A stretch of DNA of 64,000 nt, from the NCBI GenBank assembly GCA_035457725.1, contig DATIBC010000057.1, forward strand, positions 4,453 to 68,452, given 5' to 3'. The position numbers were made by a program, and so were the translations under genes. Position 1 is the stretch's first letter. Every line of letters begins with the position of its first letter. Shown one piece after another: positions 26,663 through 38,312 of this stretch. Source of the DNA: DATFES01 sp035457725 (GTDB lineage: Bacteria > Pseudomonadota > Alphaproteobacteria > CACIAM-22H2). The notes beneath the pieces were generated by a model. The model worked only from the letters and a program-made list of their open reading frames with translations. It was not told where the DNA came from and did not search any database.

Positions 26663-26692
26663 ACAATATCCGTTATCGATCAATGGTTTCAA
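26663..26692 (-). promoter_or_regulatory. Candidate amiC promoter
   Basis: Minus strand: -35 TTGAAA (26692-26687) and -10 TATTGT (26668-26663) with an 18-base spacer, about 30 bases upstream of the GTG of amiC. It was found by eye; the match is good at -35 and moderate at -10. Confidence 0.45.
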
Positions 26693-26734
26693 TCGAAAAG
26701 CGAGGAAATTGCTTTGGTCTCTAACAATATCCCA

Positions 26735-26763
26735 TTGTGGTCACGGTAGGCCGCCTGTATGTT
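26735..26763 (+). promoter_or_regulatory. Candidate rne promoter
   Basis: Plus strand: TTGTGG (26735-26740), a 17-base spacer and TATGTT (26758-26763). If used, transcription would begin near 26770 and leave a leader of about 300 bases before rne. The match to sigma-70 is moderate (3/6 and 4/6). Confidence 0.4.
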
Positions 26764-27076
26764 ACCGCTGCCTGTGGATCGGCAGCCGCCCTGTTCGGGA
26801 TGGGCGCCGGATTGCGCCCCGGTGACGGCGGCGCCACAGGTGGTATGTACACGGAAGCCGACTTAACGGACGCTGTGGTTGACCCGGTTCGATGCGACCA
26901 TCCGGTCGACGCGCCGGAGGGCGAAGGGCGAGTTCCCTCGCTACCGTTGGCACCGTCGAGGTTCGGCTTTGGATTCACTGGCGTAGCGCCTCGTGCGCGC
27001 TGCTTGCGGCTCTGTTGAGCCCACGCTGTCAGCGCTATTTGGCGGCAACGCCCCGCTCTTTGGAGATCCCTGAAAT
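26764..27076 (+). other. Long non-coding leader of rne
   Basis: The 444 bases between amiC and rne contain no convincing gene. The open frame at 26737-27018 has no homology I recognise and no good ribosome site. Two stable hairpins stand near the proposed transcript start: GCTGCC/GGCAGC (26767-26786) and GGGCGC/GCGCCC (26802-26819). E. coli rne also has a long structured leader used for autoregulation by RNase E; a similar role here is inference. Confidence 0.45.
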
Positions 27077-30121
<3,045 letters not shown>

Positions 30122-30160
30122 CGTTGTCGCGACGCGCGATCCGCGCGAGAGACGCCATAG

Positions 30161-31051
30161 ATGGACGCGAGCGATCTGCGCATCTTCGAAGCGGTCGCCC
30201 GGTTGGGCGCGATGAATCGCGCCGCGAGCGAGCTTAATACGGTTCAGTCCAACGTGACCGCGCGCATCCGCGCGCTCGAAAGAGAGTTGGAGACGCCGCT
30301 GTTCCGCCGTCATCGCGGCGGCGTCGTGCTAACTGCGGCGGGTGAGCGGCTGCTACCCTACGCCCTACGCATACGGCGCATGATCGATGAGGCGCGCAGC
30401 GTGGCGCGCGATGACGGCGCGCCCAAGGGCCGCCTCATCGTCGGCGCACTCGAAAGCACCGCCGCGCATCGCCTCTCGCCGCTACTCGCCGACTACGTCG
30501 CGGCGCATCCGGCCGTCGATCTGGTGCTGCGCACCGGTACGAGCTGCGAGTTGATCGACAAGACGCTCGCTTACGAGGTCGATGGCGCGTTCGTTTGCGG
30601 TCCGGTGGATCATCGCGATCTGGTCGGCGAAGTCGTATTTCGCGAAGAACTCGTTTTGGTCACGGCGCGCGGTGCGCGTGGCTTCGCGGCGCTGCCGCAT
30701 GCCCGCGATCTCAAGCTGGTCGTATTGCGGGCTGGCTGTTCGTACCGCCAACGCCTTGAGACGCTCCTCGCCGCACGCGGCGTGGCGGCGACGCGGATTC
30801 TCGAGTTCGGAACGCTCGATGCGATCGTCGCCTGCGTCGCCGCAGGCCTCGGCGTAACGCTGCTGCCAAAAACCGTCGTCGCCCAGGCCGTTCGCGATCG
30901 GCGCGTGCGCGAGCATGAACTTGCCCCTGTCGAGGCCGCAGTCGAGACGCTATTCATCCGCCGCCGAGACGCGCATATCTCGAGCGCGCTCGCCGCATTC
31001 CTTGACGCCGCACGCCGGGCGGAGCGCATCGCGGCGAACGCCGCCGAATGA
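30161..31051 (+). CDS. LysR-family transcriptional regulator
   Basis: This is a 296-residue LysR protein. The N-terminal winged helix reads MDASDLRIFEAVARLGAMNRAASELNTVQSNVTARIRALE, in the typical HTH positions. The C-terminal effector domain (about 90-290) carries a cysteine in VVLRAGCSYRQRLE that is conserved in one LysR subgroup related to YofA-like regulators. It follows rne by 40 bases and precedes a nitronate monooxygenase gene by 102 bases on the same strand, so that gene is the natural candidate target. No clear T-N11-A operator was identified. The effector is unknown. Confidence 0.9.
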   Translation: MDASDLRIFEAVARLGAMNRAASELNTVQSNVTARIRALERELETPLFRRHRGGVVLTAAGERLLPYALRIRRMIDEARSVARDDGAPKGRLIVGALESTAAHRLSPLLADYVAAHPAVDLVLRTGTSCELIDKTLAYEVDGAFVCGPVDHRDLVGEVVFREELVLVTARGARGFAALPHARDLKLVVLRAGCSYRQRLETLLAARGVAATRILEFGTLDAIVACVAAGLGVTLLPKTVVAQAVRDRRVREHELAPVEAAVETLFIRRRDAHISSALAAFLDAARRAERIAANAAE

Positions 31052-31153
31052 ATCTATCTGCGGCGACGATAACCGTTATCATCTAAAAGCGTTTGGCACG
31101 CGTTCGTGCACCGCCTAACTTTGTCGCCCGTGCGGGCGACGTGGAGGCGTGGC

Positions 31154-32275
31154 ATGGCGATCGAAACTCCGCTCAGCAGGCGGCTTGGGTTGCGCCATCC
31201 GATCATCCAGGCACCGCTCGCCGGCGGAGGCGACACCCCAGCTCTGGTCGCCGCGGTGAGCGACGCTGGCGCGCTCGGTTTCATCGGCGCCGCATACTTG
31301 ACCGCGGCCCAAATCGCCGAAACGGCCAGGGTAGTGCGGGCCATGACAACGCGGCCTTTCGGGATCAACCTTTTCATTGCGACGCCGCTCTCCGAAACGC
31401 CGAACGACCCCAGTCCTGCAATTGCGCGCCTCGCGCCCTATTTCGCCGAGCTTGGGCTGCCGCCGCCGGCGCTCCCACAGACAAGCGCGTCTTCGTTCGA
31501 CGCGCAGTTTGCCGCCGCGCTCGCCTCTGGCGCGGCAGTGTTCGGCTTCACGCTCGGTCTCATGGATGAGAGCGCGGCCGCAGCGGTCAAGGCGCGTAAG
31601 ATGTTCCTCGTCGGAACCGCCACGACCGTCGAAGAGGCGACCGCGCTCGAACGGCGCGGCGTAGAGGCCGTCGTCGTGCAGGGCAGCGAGGCGGGCGGAC
31701 ATCGCGCCACCTTCGCAGGAGAGTTCGCGGGCGCGATGATCGGCACCATGGCGCTGGTGCCGCAGGTCGTCGATGCCGTGCGTATTCCGGTGATCGCTTC
31801 GGGCGGAGTAATGGACGGGCGCGGCATTGCAGCCTCGCTGGCGTTGGGCGCGGAAGCGGTGCAAATGGGGACCGCGTTCCTCGTCACGGCCGAAGCGGGC
31901 ATCCCGGACGTTTACAAGCAGGCGATACTCACCGCCGCCGAGCACGAAACACGCATTACCAGGGCATTCTCCGGTCGGCCCGCGCGCGGCATCGTCAATC
32001 GCTTTATGCGCGAAATCGACGCGGCGGAGCGCGAGGCCGCCGGCGACATCCTTCCCTTCCCGCTGCAGAACGCGCTGACGCGACCGTTGCGCGCCGAGGC
32101 GGCGAGGCGCGGCCGATCCGAGTTTCTTTCGCTATGGGCCGGCCAAGGCGTGCGCATGGCGCGCCCGCTGCCAGCGAGCCAACTCGTCGCACGGCTTGGC
32201 GAGGAGACCGTGGCGGCGTTGCGGCGTGTCTGCGCCGCGCCGCCTTCAGTTAGCTCCGCATTGCGGTCCGAGTGA
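31154..32275 (+). CDS. Nitronate monooxygenase-type flavoprotein
   Basis: This FMN-dependent TIM-barrel enzyme of the 2-nitropropane dioxygenase family oxidises alkyl nitronates. The 373-residue product starts at the ATG at 31154, with GGAGG seven bases upstream. Diagnostic segments are RHPIIQAPLAGG at the N-terminus, VVVQGSEAGGHRA (the flavin and catalytic-His loop), IPVIASGGVMDGRG and AVQMGTAFL. The family also includes enoyl reductases of the FabK group, but the QGSEAGGH loop favours nitronate monooxygenase. It is probably controlled by the adjacent LysR protein. It converges on the DUF4242 gene with an 11-base gap. Confidence 0.88.
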   Translation: MAIETPLSRRLGLRHPIIQAPLAGGGDTPALVAAVSDAGALGFIGAAYLTAAQIAETARVVRAMTTRPFGINLFIATPLSETPNDPSPAIARLAPYFAELGLPPPALPQTSASSFDAQFAAALASGAAVFGFTLGLMDESAAAAVKARKMFLVGTATTVEEATALERRGVEAVVVQGSEAGGHRATFAGEFAGAMIGTMALVPQVVDAVRIPVIASGGVMDGRGIAASLALGAEAVQMGTAFLVTAEAGIPDVYKQAILTAAEHETRITRAFSGRPARGIVNRFMREIDAAEREAAGDILPFPLQNALTRPLRAEAARRGRSEFLSLWAGQGVRMARPLPASQLVARLGEETVAALRRVCAAPPSVSSALRSE

Positions 32276-32286
32276 TCCCGTTCTTT

Positions 32287-32574
32287 TCACCCGGCGGCGC
32301 CGTTGGTCGCCGTCGTCGGGTCGATCACGCGCTTGACCTCGGTGATCTTCGACGCCGGGAAGCCGCTGATCTCGGCGTGTTTGCGAATCACCGCCTCGCT
32401 CTCGGCAAGGTAGACGCAGAATGTCTTGTCGTTGGTGACGAATGACTCGAGCCACTGAATGTCGGCGCCGAGCCGCGCCAGGGCCGCGTTCGACTTTTTT
32501 GCCGCTTCGCGTAACTGTTCGCCTTCGAACTGGCCAACTTTGGGAATCTCGCGCTCGATAACGTAGCGGTGCAT
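32287..32574 (-). CDS. DUF4242 (SCO4226-like) small protein
   Basis: This is a 95-residue ferredoxin-like alpha+beta protein that starts MHRYVIEREIPKVGQ and contains WLESFVTNDKTFCVYLAESEAVIRKHAE, the DUF4242 hallmark. A Streptomyces member (SCO4226) binds nickel, but metal binding cannot be judged here. These genes often sit by AraC or LysR regulators. It is divergent from the AraC-family gene across 231 bases, so the two may share a control region. Confidence 0.85.
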   Translation of the reverse strand: MHRYVIEREIPKVGQFEGEQLREAAKKSNAALARLGADIQWLESFVTNDKTFCVYLAESEAVIRKHAEISGFPASKITEVKRVIDPTTATNGAAG

Positions 32575-32805
32575 TGATCTGTCCTTTCGTCTGTTGATCG
32601 CGGCGAGCGATGGTTCGCCGTCGTGACGCTACGTCTAACTCCAGCTGGGGCGCCGGGATATCCGCCACCGGCCATCGTTATCCGCGCCAAGCAGAAATCG
32701 CAGCACCGAAGGACTATCCGAAATCCGCAATAAACATCGCCACGGCTCGGCGGCGACTGCTTGGTCGACTTTCGCATGCTATGCTCGAAACGACGGGGGC
32801 AGCCA

Positions 32806-33816
32806 ATGAGTCTGGCGATAGCGCCGCGATTGGAAAACCGGCGCATCTTCCACAGCCGGGACGCCGAGGAAACGCGGGCATTCCTCGACGGAAAGGAATA
32901 CCGCTTCGACATCGCGCCCAGGCAGGCGCGGCTTCTCGACGCGCGGATCAATGGCGTCTACATGCCCGACCTCTACGTCGGGTACGTCCAGTACGGCGCG
33001 GCATCGGTAGCGTTGTCGCCGGGATTGGCGCGCGGTGATTATTGGCTCCAATTGCCATTGCACGGACGGCTCGAAGCCGTTGTCGGCAGAGATCATGTGC
33101 CGTGCGATCCGAGCCGCGCCGCCATCCTCTCCCCCGGTCGCGACCGCTGTTGCCTCAGATCGGAAGCGGACAGCGCGCGCATCCAGGTCGCGCTCACCAA
33201 GGAGGCACTGGCCAGGCAGCTCTACGCCTTGCTCGGCGAGCCGCGCGAGGCGCCGGTCGACTTCGCGCCGGCGATCGATCTCACGAACGGACATGGCCGC
33301 AGTGTCGCGCGTTTCGTATGGATGGCGGTGGCCGATCTCGAACACGCCGATTCGGTGCTTTTGAATCCGAAGATCAAGAGCGCCTTCGAGCAGTTCATTG
33401 TCACCGCGCTATTGCTGTCGCAACCGCACAACCACAGCGACGCGCTGCGCCGGCAAAATCGGCCGATCGCGCCGCGCGACGTCAAACGCGCCATCGACTT
33501 CATGGAGGTCCATGTCGCGTCGACGCTGACGCTCGCCGATATCGTCGTCGCTTCCGGAGTGCCCGGCCGAACGTTGTTCAAGCATTTCCGCGATTTCAAG
33601 GGCGTCTCGCCGATGCAGTATCTGCGCAATGCGCGCTACACGCGAATTCGCGACGAGCTCTTGCGCGCCGACGCCGATGCGAGCGTGACCGAGATTGCGC
33701 TGCGTTGGGGCGTCGCGCATATGGGGCGATTTTCGGTCGAGTACCGTCGGCGCTTCGGCGAAAGCCCATCGCATACATTGGGCGGGCGCCGAAGCTCCAA
33801 CACGCATCGAGCGTGA
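32806..33816 (+). CDS. AraC-family transcriptional regulator
   Basis: This is a 336-residue regulator. The N-terminal two thirds (about 1-215) is a cupin-like sensor domain of the AraC_binding_2 kind (YWLQLPLHGRLEAVVG, SPGRDRCCLRS). The C-terminal AraC HTH pair is clear: VKRAIDFMEVHVASTLTLAD, VPGRTLFKHFRDFKGVSPMQYL and VTEIALRWGVAHMGRFSVEYRRRFGESPS. The ATG at 32806 is preceded by GGGGG seven bases upstream; an ATG ten codons earlier lacks such a site. The effector is unknown. It is divergent from the DUF4242 gene. Confidence 0.92.
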   Translation: MSLAIAPRLENRRIFHSRDAEETRAFLDGKEYRFDIAPRQARLLDARINGVYMPDLYVGYVQYGAASVALSPGLARGDYWLQLPLHGRLEAVVGRDHVPCDPSRAAILSPGRDRCCLRSEADSARIQVALTKEALARQLYALLGEPREAPVDFAPAIDLTNGHGRSVARFVWMAVADLEHADSVLLNPKIKSAFEQFIVTALLLSQPHNHSDALRRQNRPIAPRDVKRAIDFMEVHVASTLTLADIVVASGVPGRTLFKHFRDFKGVSPMQYLRNARYTRIRDELLRADADASVTEIALRWGVAHMGRFSVEYRRRFGESPSHTLGGRRSSNTHRA

Positions 33817-33944
33817 AACTAGACCGGAGATTGCCGACGGCGATCGATGATTCGGTGATCTATTGCCGGCATACAGGCTCGCCGGCGCTTGCAGCCCCGC
33901 TTATCGAGCCGAGCAGTCCGCCGAAGTCGGCTTCGGCACGCAAT

Positions 33945-35201
33945 TCACGCAGGTGAATATAGCGCCTTTACCTCATTGGATAGCGCTTCGTCCGGAGCCT
34001 CCAGTCGCCGACGGCATACGATCTCGGCGCGTCGGCTAATGCTCAAACTTGCGTCGTCGACGCGGCCGAAATTGTCGCCCTTCTCCTTGGTCGCGACCGC
34101 GCGTTTGAACCAGTCGATCGCGAGGTCGAACCGGCCGAGCATCGACAAGCAGTATCCCACTTGGTGCAGGCTGCTACCGACGCTTTCGTAGTCGATCCGA
34201 CCGTGCGCATCGCCGCGCTCGCTCGCCTCGACGGCGCGCTCGAACCATGGCCGCGCCGACTCGAATTGCTGGGCCGACGACAGGCAGCAACCGATCAAAT
34301 GAAAGGTGCAGCCCAAGCCCTCGTAATCGATCCGGCCGTCCAAGTCGCCCGCTTCCGCGGCGGCTATGGCGCTTTCGAGCCACGGCCGGCCAGCGTCGAT
34401 TTGCCCGGCCGCCGACAAGCAATAGCCAACCTGGTGCATGCTTCTTCCCAGGCTGGCACGATTGACCCGGCCGTTGACATCGCCTTTCTCGGCCGCCGCG
34501 ACCGCGCGCTCGAACCAGGGGCGAGCTGCATCGAACTGCCGAACAGCCGATAAGCAATACCCAACTTGGTGCAGGCTGCTGCCCAGGCTTTCGTAATCGA
34601 CGCGTCCGGCGGCGTCGCCTTTTTCTGCGGCGGCGACCGAGTATTCGAACCACGCGCGGGCTGTGTCAAATTTACCTGCGGCGGACAAACAATATCCAGC
34701 TTGATGCAAGCTGCGGCCGAGGCTTTCGTAATCGACGCGACCGATTGTGTCGCCCTTTTCCTTCGCTGCGGCGGCGCGTTCGAACCAGGTGAGGGCCGTC
34801 TCGAACTGCCCGATCGCCAGCAAGCATTCGCCCACCTGGTGCTGGCTAGCGCCGACGCTCTCGTAATCGACGCGGTCGATCCCGGGGCCTTGCTCTTTGC
34901 TGCCAGCCGCGCGCTCGAACCATGTTTGCGCAGACTGGAACTGTCCGACGGAAAATAGGCAACGGCCCACTTCGTGAAGGCGTCTCCCCGTATCGTCGTC
35001 GAGCGGCGCGCCATCGGCCGAATGCCCTTGCAGGGCCGCCGGCGCGTCGGCGGAAACGGTCGCGTCGCTCGCCTCGATCGCGGAATCATCCTCACGCGCA
35101 TCGTTCGACGATTTCGACGCGGCGTCCTCGGGCCGAAGGAAAACGTCGTCGGCGCGGCCCTGCGTCTCGTCGGGCGGGACGGTCGAAACCGGAAGTCCCA
35201 T
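33945..35201 (-). CDS. Protein of seven 45-residue TPR-like repeats
   Basis: This 418-residue protein has no recognisable signal peptide. The first 71 residues are acidic and probably disordered. Residues 72-386 are seven tandem repeats of exactly 45 residues with pattern G-x3-HQVGYCLSA-x-GQFD-x-ARPWFERAVAA-x-EKGD-x2-GRVDYESL. The repeats are so similar that cysteine at position 10 and tryptophan at 23 are kept in all seven. Length and helix pattern fit kinesin-light-chain-type TPRs (normally 42). A 32-residue cap ends the protein. It probably binds another protein. It stands alone, convergent with the AraC gene. Confidence 0.82.
   Translation of the reverse strand: MGLPVSTVPPDETQGRADDVFLRPEDAASKSSNDAREDDSAIEASDATVSADAPAALQGHSADGAPLDDDTGRRLHEVGRCLFSVGQFQSAQTWFERAAGSKEQGPGIDRVDYESVGASQHQVGECLLAIGQFETALTWFERAAAAKEKGDTIGRVDYESLGRSLHQAGYCLSAAGKFDTARAWFEYSVAAAEKGDAAGRVDYESLGSSLHQVGYCLSAVRQFDAARPWFERAVAAAEKGDVNGRVNRASLGRSMHQVGYCLSAAGQIDAGRPWLESAIAAAEAGDLDGRIDYEGLGCTFHLIGCCLSSAQQFESARPWFERAVEASERGDAHGRIDYESVGSSLHQVGYCLSMLGRFDLAIDWFKRAVATKEKGDNFGRVDDASLSISRRAEIVCRRRLEAPDEALSNEVKALYSPA
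34044..34988 (-). repeat. Seven tandem 135-bp coding repeats
   Basis: These are the DNA counterparts of the seven 45-residue repeats of the TPR-like protein. Unit length is constant with no insertions, and several units (3, 4 and 7) are nearly identical at protein level. This suggests recent duplication or gene conversion between units. Copy number could vary by recombination. Confidence 0.85.
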
Positions 35202-35310
35202 GGCGTGCCCCGCTTGTTTGATTCAGGCGTAGTTGCGATTAGCTGCATACTGCGACCATATGTTGAATAAACGGTAAAGATGTAAAGACGACGCAGCTAA
35301 TTTATCGACA

Positions 35311-35342
35311 GTTGTCGTAATTCAAGTCGCGAATACGACAAC
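35311..35342. repeat. Perfect 9-bp inverted repeat
   Basis: GTTGTCGTA (35311-35319) and TACGACAAC (35334-35342) are perfect inverted copies around a 14-base centre. They lie in the 269-base gap upstream of the TPR-repeat gene and downstream of the aminotransferase. This may be an operator for the TPR-repeat gene or a weak terminator hairpin for the aminotransferase; there is no T-run. Confidence 0.45.
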
Positions 35343-35470
35343 CGTAGGATCAGCACGGACTCGATCACGCGCAGGTGTGGTAACGCCGTAATCTCCATTC
35401 AAGGGATCGGCACAACATCAACCCATTACGGGTGAGGCAGCTTTTGGTGGGCGGACGAAGGTCCGCCGAA

Positions 35471-36643
35471 CTACGTGCCTCGCGCGCCCCGCCACTTCGC
35501 CAGCCGCCTGACCGCCTCGGCCATCTCCTCGGTGGTGCCGGCGAAGGAAAAGCGCACGAAAGCGCGGCCGCGCCCCTGGTCGAAGTCGGTGCCGGGCGTT
35601 GCCGCCACGCCCGCCTCGTCGAGCATGCGGCGGCAGAGTTCTTCGCTGTCGTTGGTCATGTGCGCCACGTCGGCATAGAGATAGAACGCGCCGTCGGCGG
35701 GCGCGAAGCGATCGAACCCGGCCTTGGGCAATTCGGCCAGCAATAGATCGCGGTTGGCGCGATAACGGGCGACGTTGGCGTCGAGTTCGTCCGCGGCGTC
35801 GAAGGCAGCCAGTGCCGCAAGCTGCGAGAGGCCTGGCGGCGAGATGTAGAAGTTCTGCGCCAGCACTTCGACCGCGCGCAGCAGATCCTCGGGCACCACC
35901 ATCCAACCGAGGCGCCAACCGGTCATCGAGTAGTATTTCGAGAAGCTGTTGATGACGATGGCGTGCGCGCTGTGCGCCAGCGCCGTCGTCTCTTTCATGC
36001 CGTAGGTGATGCCGTGATAGATTTCGTCGGAGATCAATCGCACGCCACGCGTTTCCGACCACGCGCAAAGCGCCGCGAGATCGCCAGGCGCCAACATGCT
36101 GCCGGTCGGATTGGCCGGGCTCGCGACGATCAGGCCCGCCAGCGGTCCAGGCGCGCCGTCGAGCAGCGCGGGCGTCGGCTGGAAGCGCGTGGCCGGCGTC
36201 GCCGCGATCGGTACCGTCGTTACATCGAGCGCCTGCAGGATATTGCGATACGCAGGATAGCCCGGCTCGGCGAACGCCACGCGATCACCGGCATCAAAGG
36301 CGGCGAGGAACGCCAGGAGGAACGCCGCCGATGAACCGGTCGTGACGACGATGCGCGCCGGATCGACTTCCGCGCCGTATCGGGCGTGATAATGCGTGGC
36401 GATACGCTGGCGCAAACGCGCGATGCCGAGCGATTCGGTGTATCCGATGCGCTCGCTGGCGAGCGCCGCCGCCGCCGCCTCGCGCACCGCTTTCGGCGCC
36501 GGAGTGCCCGGCTGGCCGACTTCGAGATGAATCGCACGTTCATCGGCGGTTTTCGCCCGCGCGTCGCGCTCGACCGCGGCTCGGACGAAATCCATGACGA
36601 TGAAGGGCGCGATTTGCGCGCGGCGCGACGCTTTGAAAGTCAT
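35471..36643 (-). CDS. Class I/II PLP-dependent aminotransferase
   Basis: This is a fold-type I aminotransferase of 390 residues from the ATG at 36643 (MTFKASRRAQIAPF). The PLP lysine is in NSFSKYYSMTGWRLGWMV. Other markers are ASPANPTGSML (cofactor Asn), SDEIYHGITYG and the carboxylate-binding Arg in AFVRFSFAGT. The pattern fits the aspartate/alanine aminotransferase superfamily; the substrate cannot be told. It begins 28 bases after the stop of the gamma-glutamyltransferase-like gene, so the two are likely one transcript. Confidence 0.92.
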   Translation of the reverse strand: MTFKASRRAQIAPFIVMDFVRAAVERDARAKTADERAIHLEVGQPGTPAPKAVREAAAAALASERIGYTESLGIARLRQRIATHYHARYGAEVDPARIVVTTGSSAAFLLAFLAAFDAGDRVAFAEPGYPAYRNILQALDVTTVPIAATPATRFQPTPALLDGAPGPLAGLIVASPANPTGSMLAPGDLAALCAWSETRGVRLISDEIYHGITYGMKETTALAHSAHAIVINSFSKYYSMTGWRLGWMVVPEDLLRAVEVLAQNFYISPPGLSQLAALAAFDAADELDANVARYRANRDLLLAELPKAGFDRFAPADGAFYLYADVAHMTNDSEELCRRMLDEAGVAATPGTDFDQGRGRAFVRFSFAGTTEEMAEAVRRLAKWRGARGT

Positions 36644-36671
36644 CGCTGCGCGCCGGCCGTTGGGTCGGCGC

Positions 36672-38312
36672 TCACAGGTTTCCAGCCGCGTAGCCGAAGC
36701 CGCGGCGGTCGGCACGAAAGGCGCAGCGCCCCGGCGCCGCCGTCAGTCCGTCGGGGCAGTGGATGGCGTTGACGCGGCCGAGCGCCGGCGCGGTTTCGAT
36801 ACGGTAGCCGCGCGGCACCAACCCGCCGTCGGCCCGTTCGACCAGAGCGATATCGGGTATGCCCGAATAATGTACGCGCGGCGCGGCCATCGCCTCCTCC
36901 AGTGGACGCGTATCGACCATCGCCCGTAGCATCGTATGCACCAGCGCCCCCGCCGCGGCCTCTCCGCCGCTCGACGATGCGGCGAAGACGAGCTGCCCCG
37001 CCGTTCCCCGCACGCCAACCACCGGCGCCAAGACCTGTGGGCCGATGCCGTCGGCCTCGGGCGAGGATGCGGGGACGAAACCGAGCCCCGGCAACAACTG
37101 CCCGGCGCCGAAAGGCCTGTGGAGGGAGACCGCGCAGGCGACCGCGCCGCCTGCGTTGTCGGCGACGACGAAGCTGGTCGACGGCGAGCGGCCCGGGGGC
37201 TGTGGCGGGTTGGCGCGCAGTGCCGCCGGCGCGGCGCGCCGCCCCGATTCATAATCAGCCATCATGGTTTCGGCCCGACGCTCGCTGACCAATTCGCCAA
37301 TCGCGCCGGCGACGGTAAGATCGGCGCGTTGCCAACGATCGCGCGCCGCCATGACGCGGAGGCTCGCCGCCGCGAACATGTGGGCGCGCTCGTCCTCGGG
37401 GGCGCGGCGCCAGCGCGGCTCGAGCACGCGCCAGAGTTGGGCCTCCAGCAGGCCGGAAGTCGCCGGCGGCGGCGCGAAGTGCAGCGCCAAATCGCCCCAC
37501 CGCAGCGTGATCGAAGCGCGCCAATCAGGCGCCGCGTCGCGCAAGTCGTCGATGTCGATACGGCCGCCGATCGACGCCGTCGTTTCGACAAAGCGGCCGC
37601 CAAGCGGCCCGCCATGGAGATCGCCGGGTCCGCGAAGGCGCAGCGCGGCGAGGGTACCGGCAAGCTCGGGCTGGATCAGCCGATCGCCTTCGTCGAGCAG
37701 CGAGCCGTCGGCTCGCGTCAGCAAGCGGCGTAGGCCCGGATCTTGAAACGTCGTCGCCGGCAATGCCGCGAGTTCGCGGGCCAGCGCCCGCGACACCGGC
37801 GCCCCGTCGCGGGCCATGCTCTCCGCTGGCGCCACGATTTGCGGCCAACGCAGCCTCCCATACTTCGCTTGCAGGGCGAACATCCCGCGCGCGTTCATGG
37901 GCAGGGCGACCGCGCCGCCCTCCTCGGGCGCGCGCGCCGCGAAGTCGAGCGCCTCGGTGCGATTGACCACCGGATCGTAGACGACGCACATGCCGCCGCC
38001 GCCGAGTCCGGCCGAATTCGGCAATGTGACGGCGAGCACGAAATACATAGCCGCCGCGGCGTCGGCGGCGCTGCCGCCGTTTTCGAGTATGATGTGGCCG
38101 ATGCGCGCCGCTTGCGGCTCGTCGGCGACCGCGCCGCCGGCGAAGTTGGCCGGGGCAGTGGCCGTGGCGGTACCGCGCGAGCACGCCGAAAGTGCGAGCG
38201 CCGCAATCGCCGCGATGACCGCAACGGTCACAGGGGCAGCCGATTGACGGGGACTGTCGCGATGCCTACGTTTTACAAGGAAAAATGGAATTCGCGACGT
38301 GTTGAAGCGCAT
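36672..38312 (-). CDS. Gamma-glutamyltransferase-like lipoprotein
   Basis: This is a diverged member of the gamma-glutamyltransferase Ntn-hydrolase family (546 residues from the ATG at 38312). An N-terminal hydrophobic stretch ends in a lipobox (ALSAC), so the protein is probably a periplasmic lipoprotein. GGT features include NSAGLGGGGMCVVYDP and the autoprocessing site STSFVVADNAGGAVAC. At the position of the catalytic threonine the first residue is Ser378, followed by Thr379. A GTG start at 38231 is possible; the ATG start overlaps the start of the divergent protease gene by 14 bases. The enzyme is shorter and less conserved than E. coli Ggt, so activity is uncertain. Confidence 0.82.
   Translation of the reverse strand: MRFNTSRIPFFLVKRRHRDSPRQSAAPVTVAVIAAIAALALSACSRGTATATAPANFAGGAVADEPQAARIGHIILENGGSAADAAAAMYFVLAVTLPNSAGLGGGGMCVVYDPVVNRTEALDFAARAPEEGGAVALPMNARGMFALQAKYGRLRWPQIVAPAESMARDGAPVSRALARELAALPATTFQDPGLRRLLTRADGSLLDEGDRLIQPELAGTLAALRLRGPGDLHGGPLGGRFVETTASIGGRIDIDDLRDAAPDWRASITLRWGDLALHFAPPPATSGLLEAQLWRVLEPRWRRAPEDERAHMFAAASLRVMAARDRWQRADLTVAGAIGELVSERRAETMMADYESGRRAAPAALRANPPQPPGRSPSTSFVVADNAGGAVACAVSLHRPFGAGQLLPGLGFVPASSPEADGIGPQVLAPVVGVRGTAGQLVFAASSSGGEAAAGALVHTMLRAMVDTRPLEEAMAAPRVHYSGIPDIALVERADGGLVPRGYRIETAPALGRVNAIHCPDGLTAAPGRCAFRADRRGFGYAAGNL

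Noticed and set aside
26737..27018. Possible small gene in the rne leader
   Set aside because: No ribosome site or homology; overlaps the candidate promoter and stems.
34161..34958. Two open frames antisense to the repeat protein
   Set aside because: They repeat with the same 135-bp period as the sense repeats and are their mirror image.
34044..34988. CRISPR-like periodicity
   Set aside because: The repeat is 135 bp, coding and contiguous, with no spacers.
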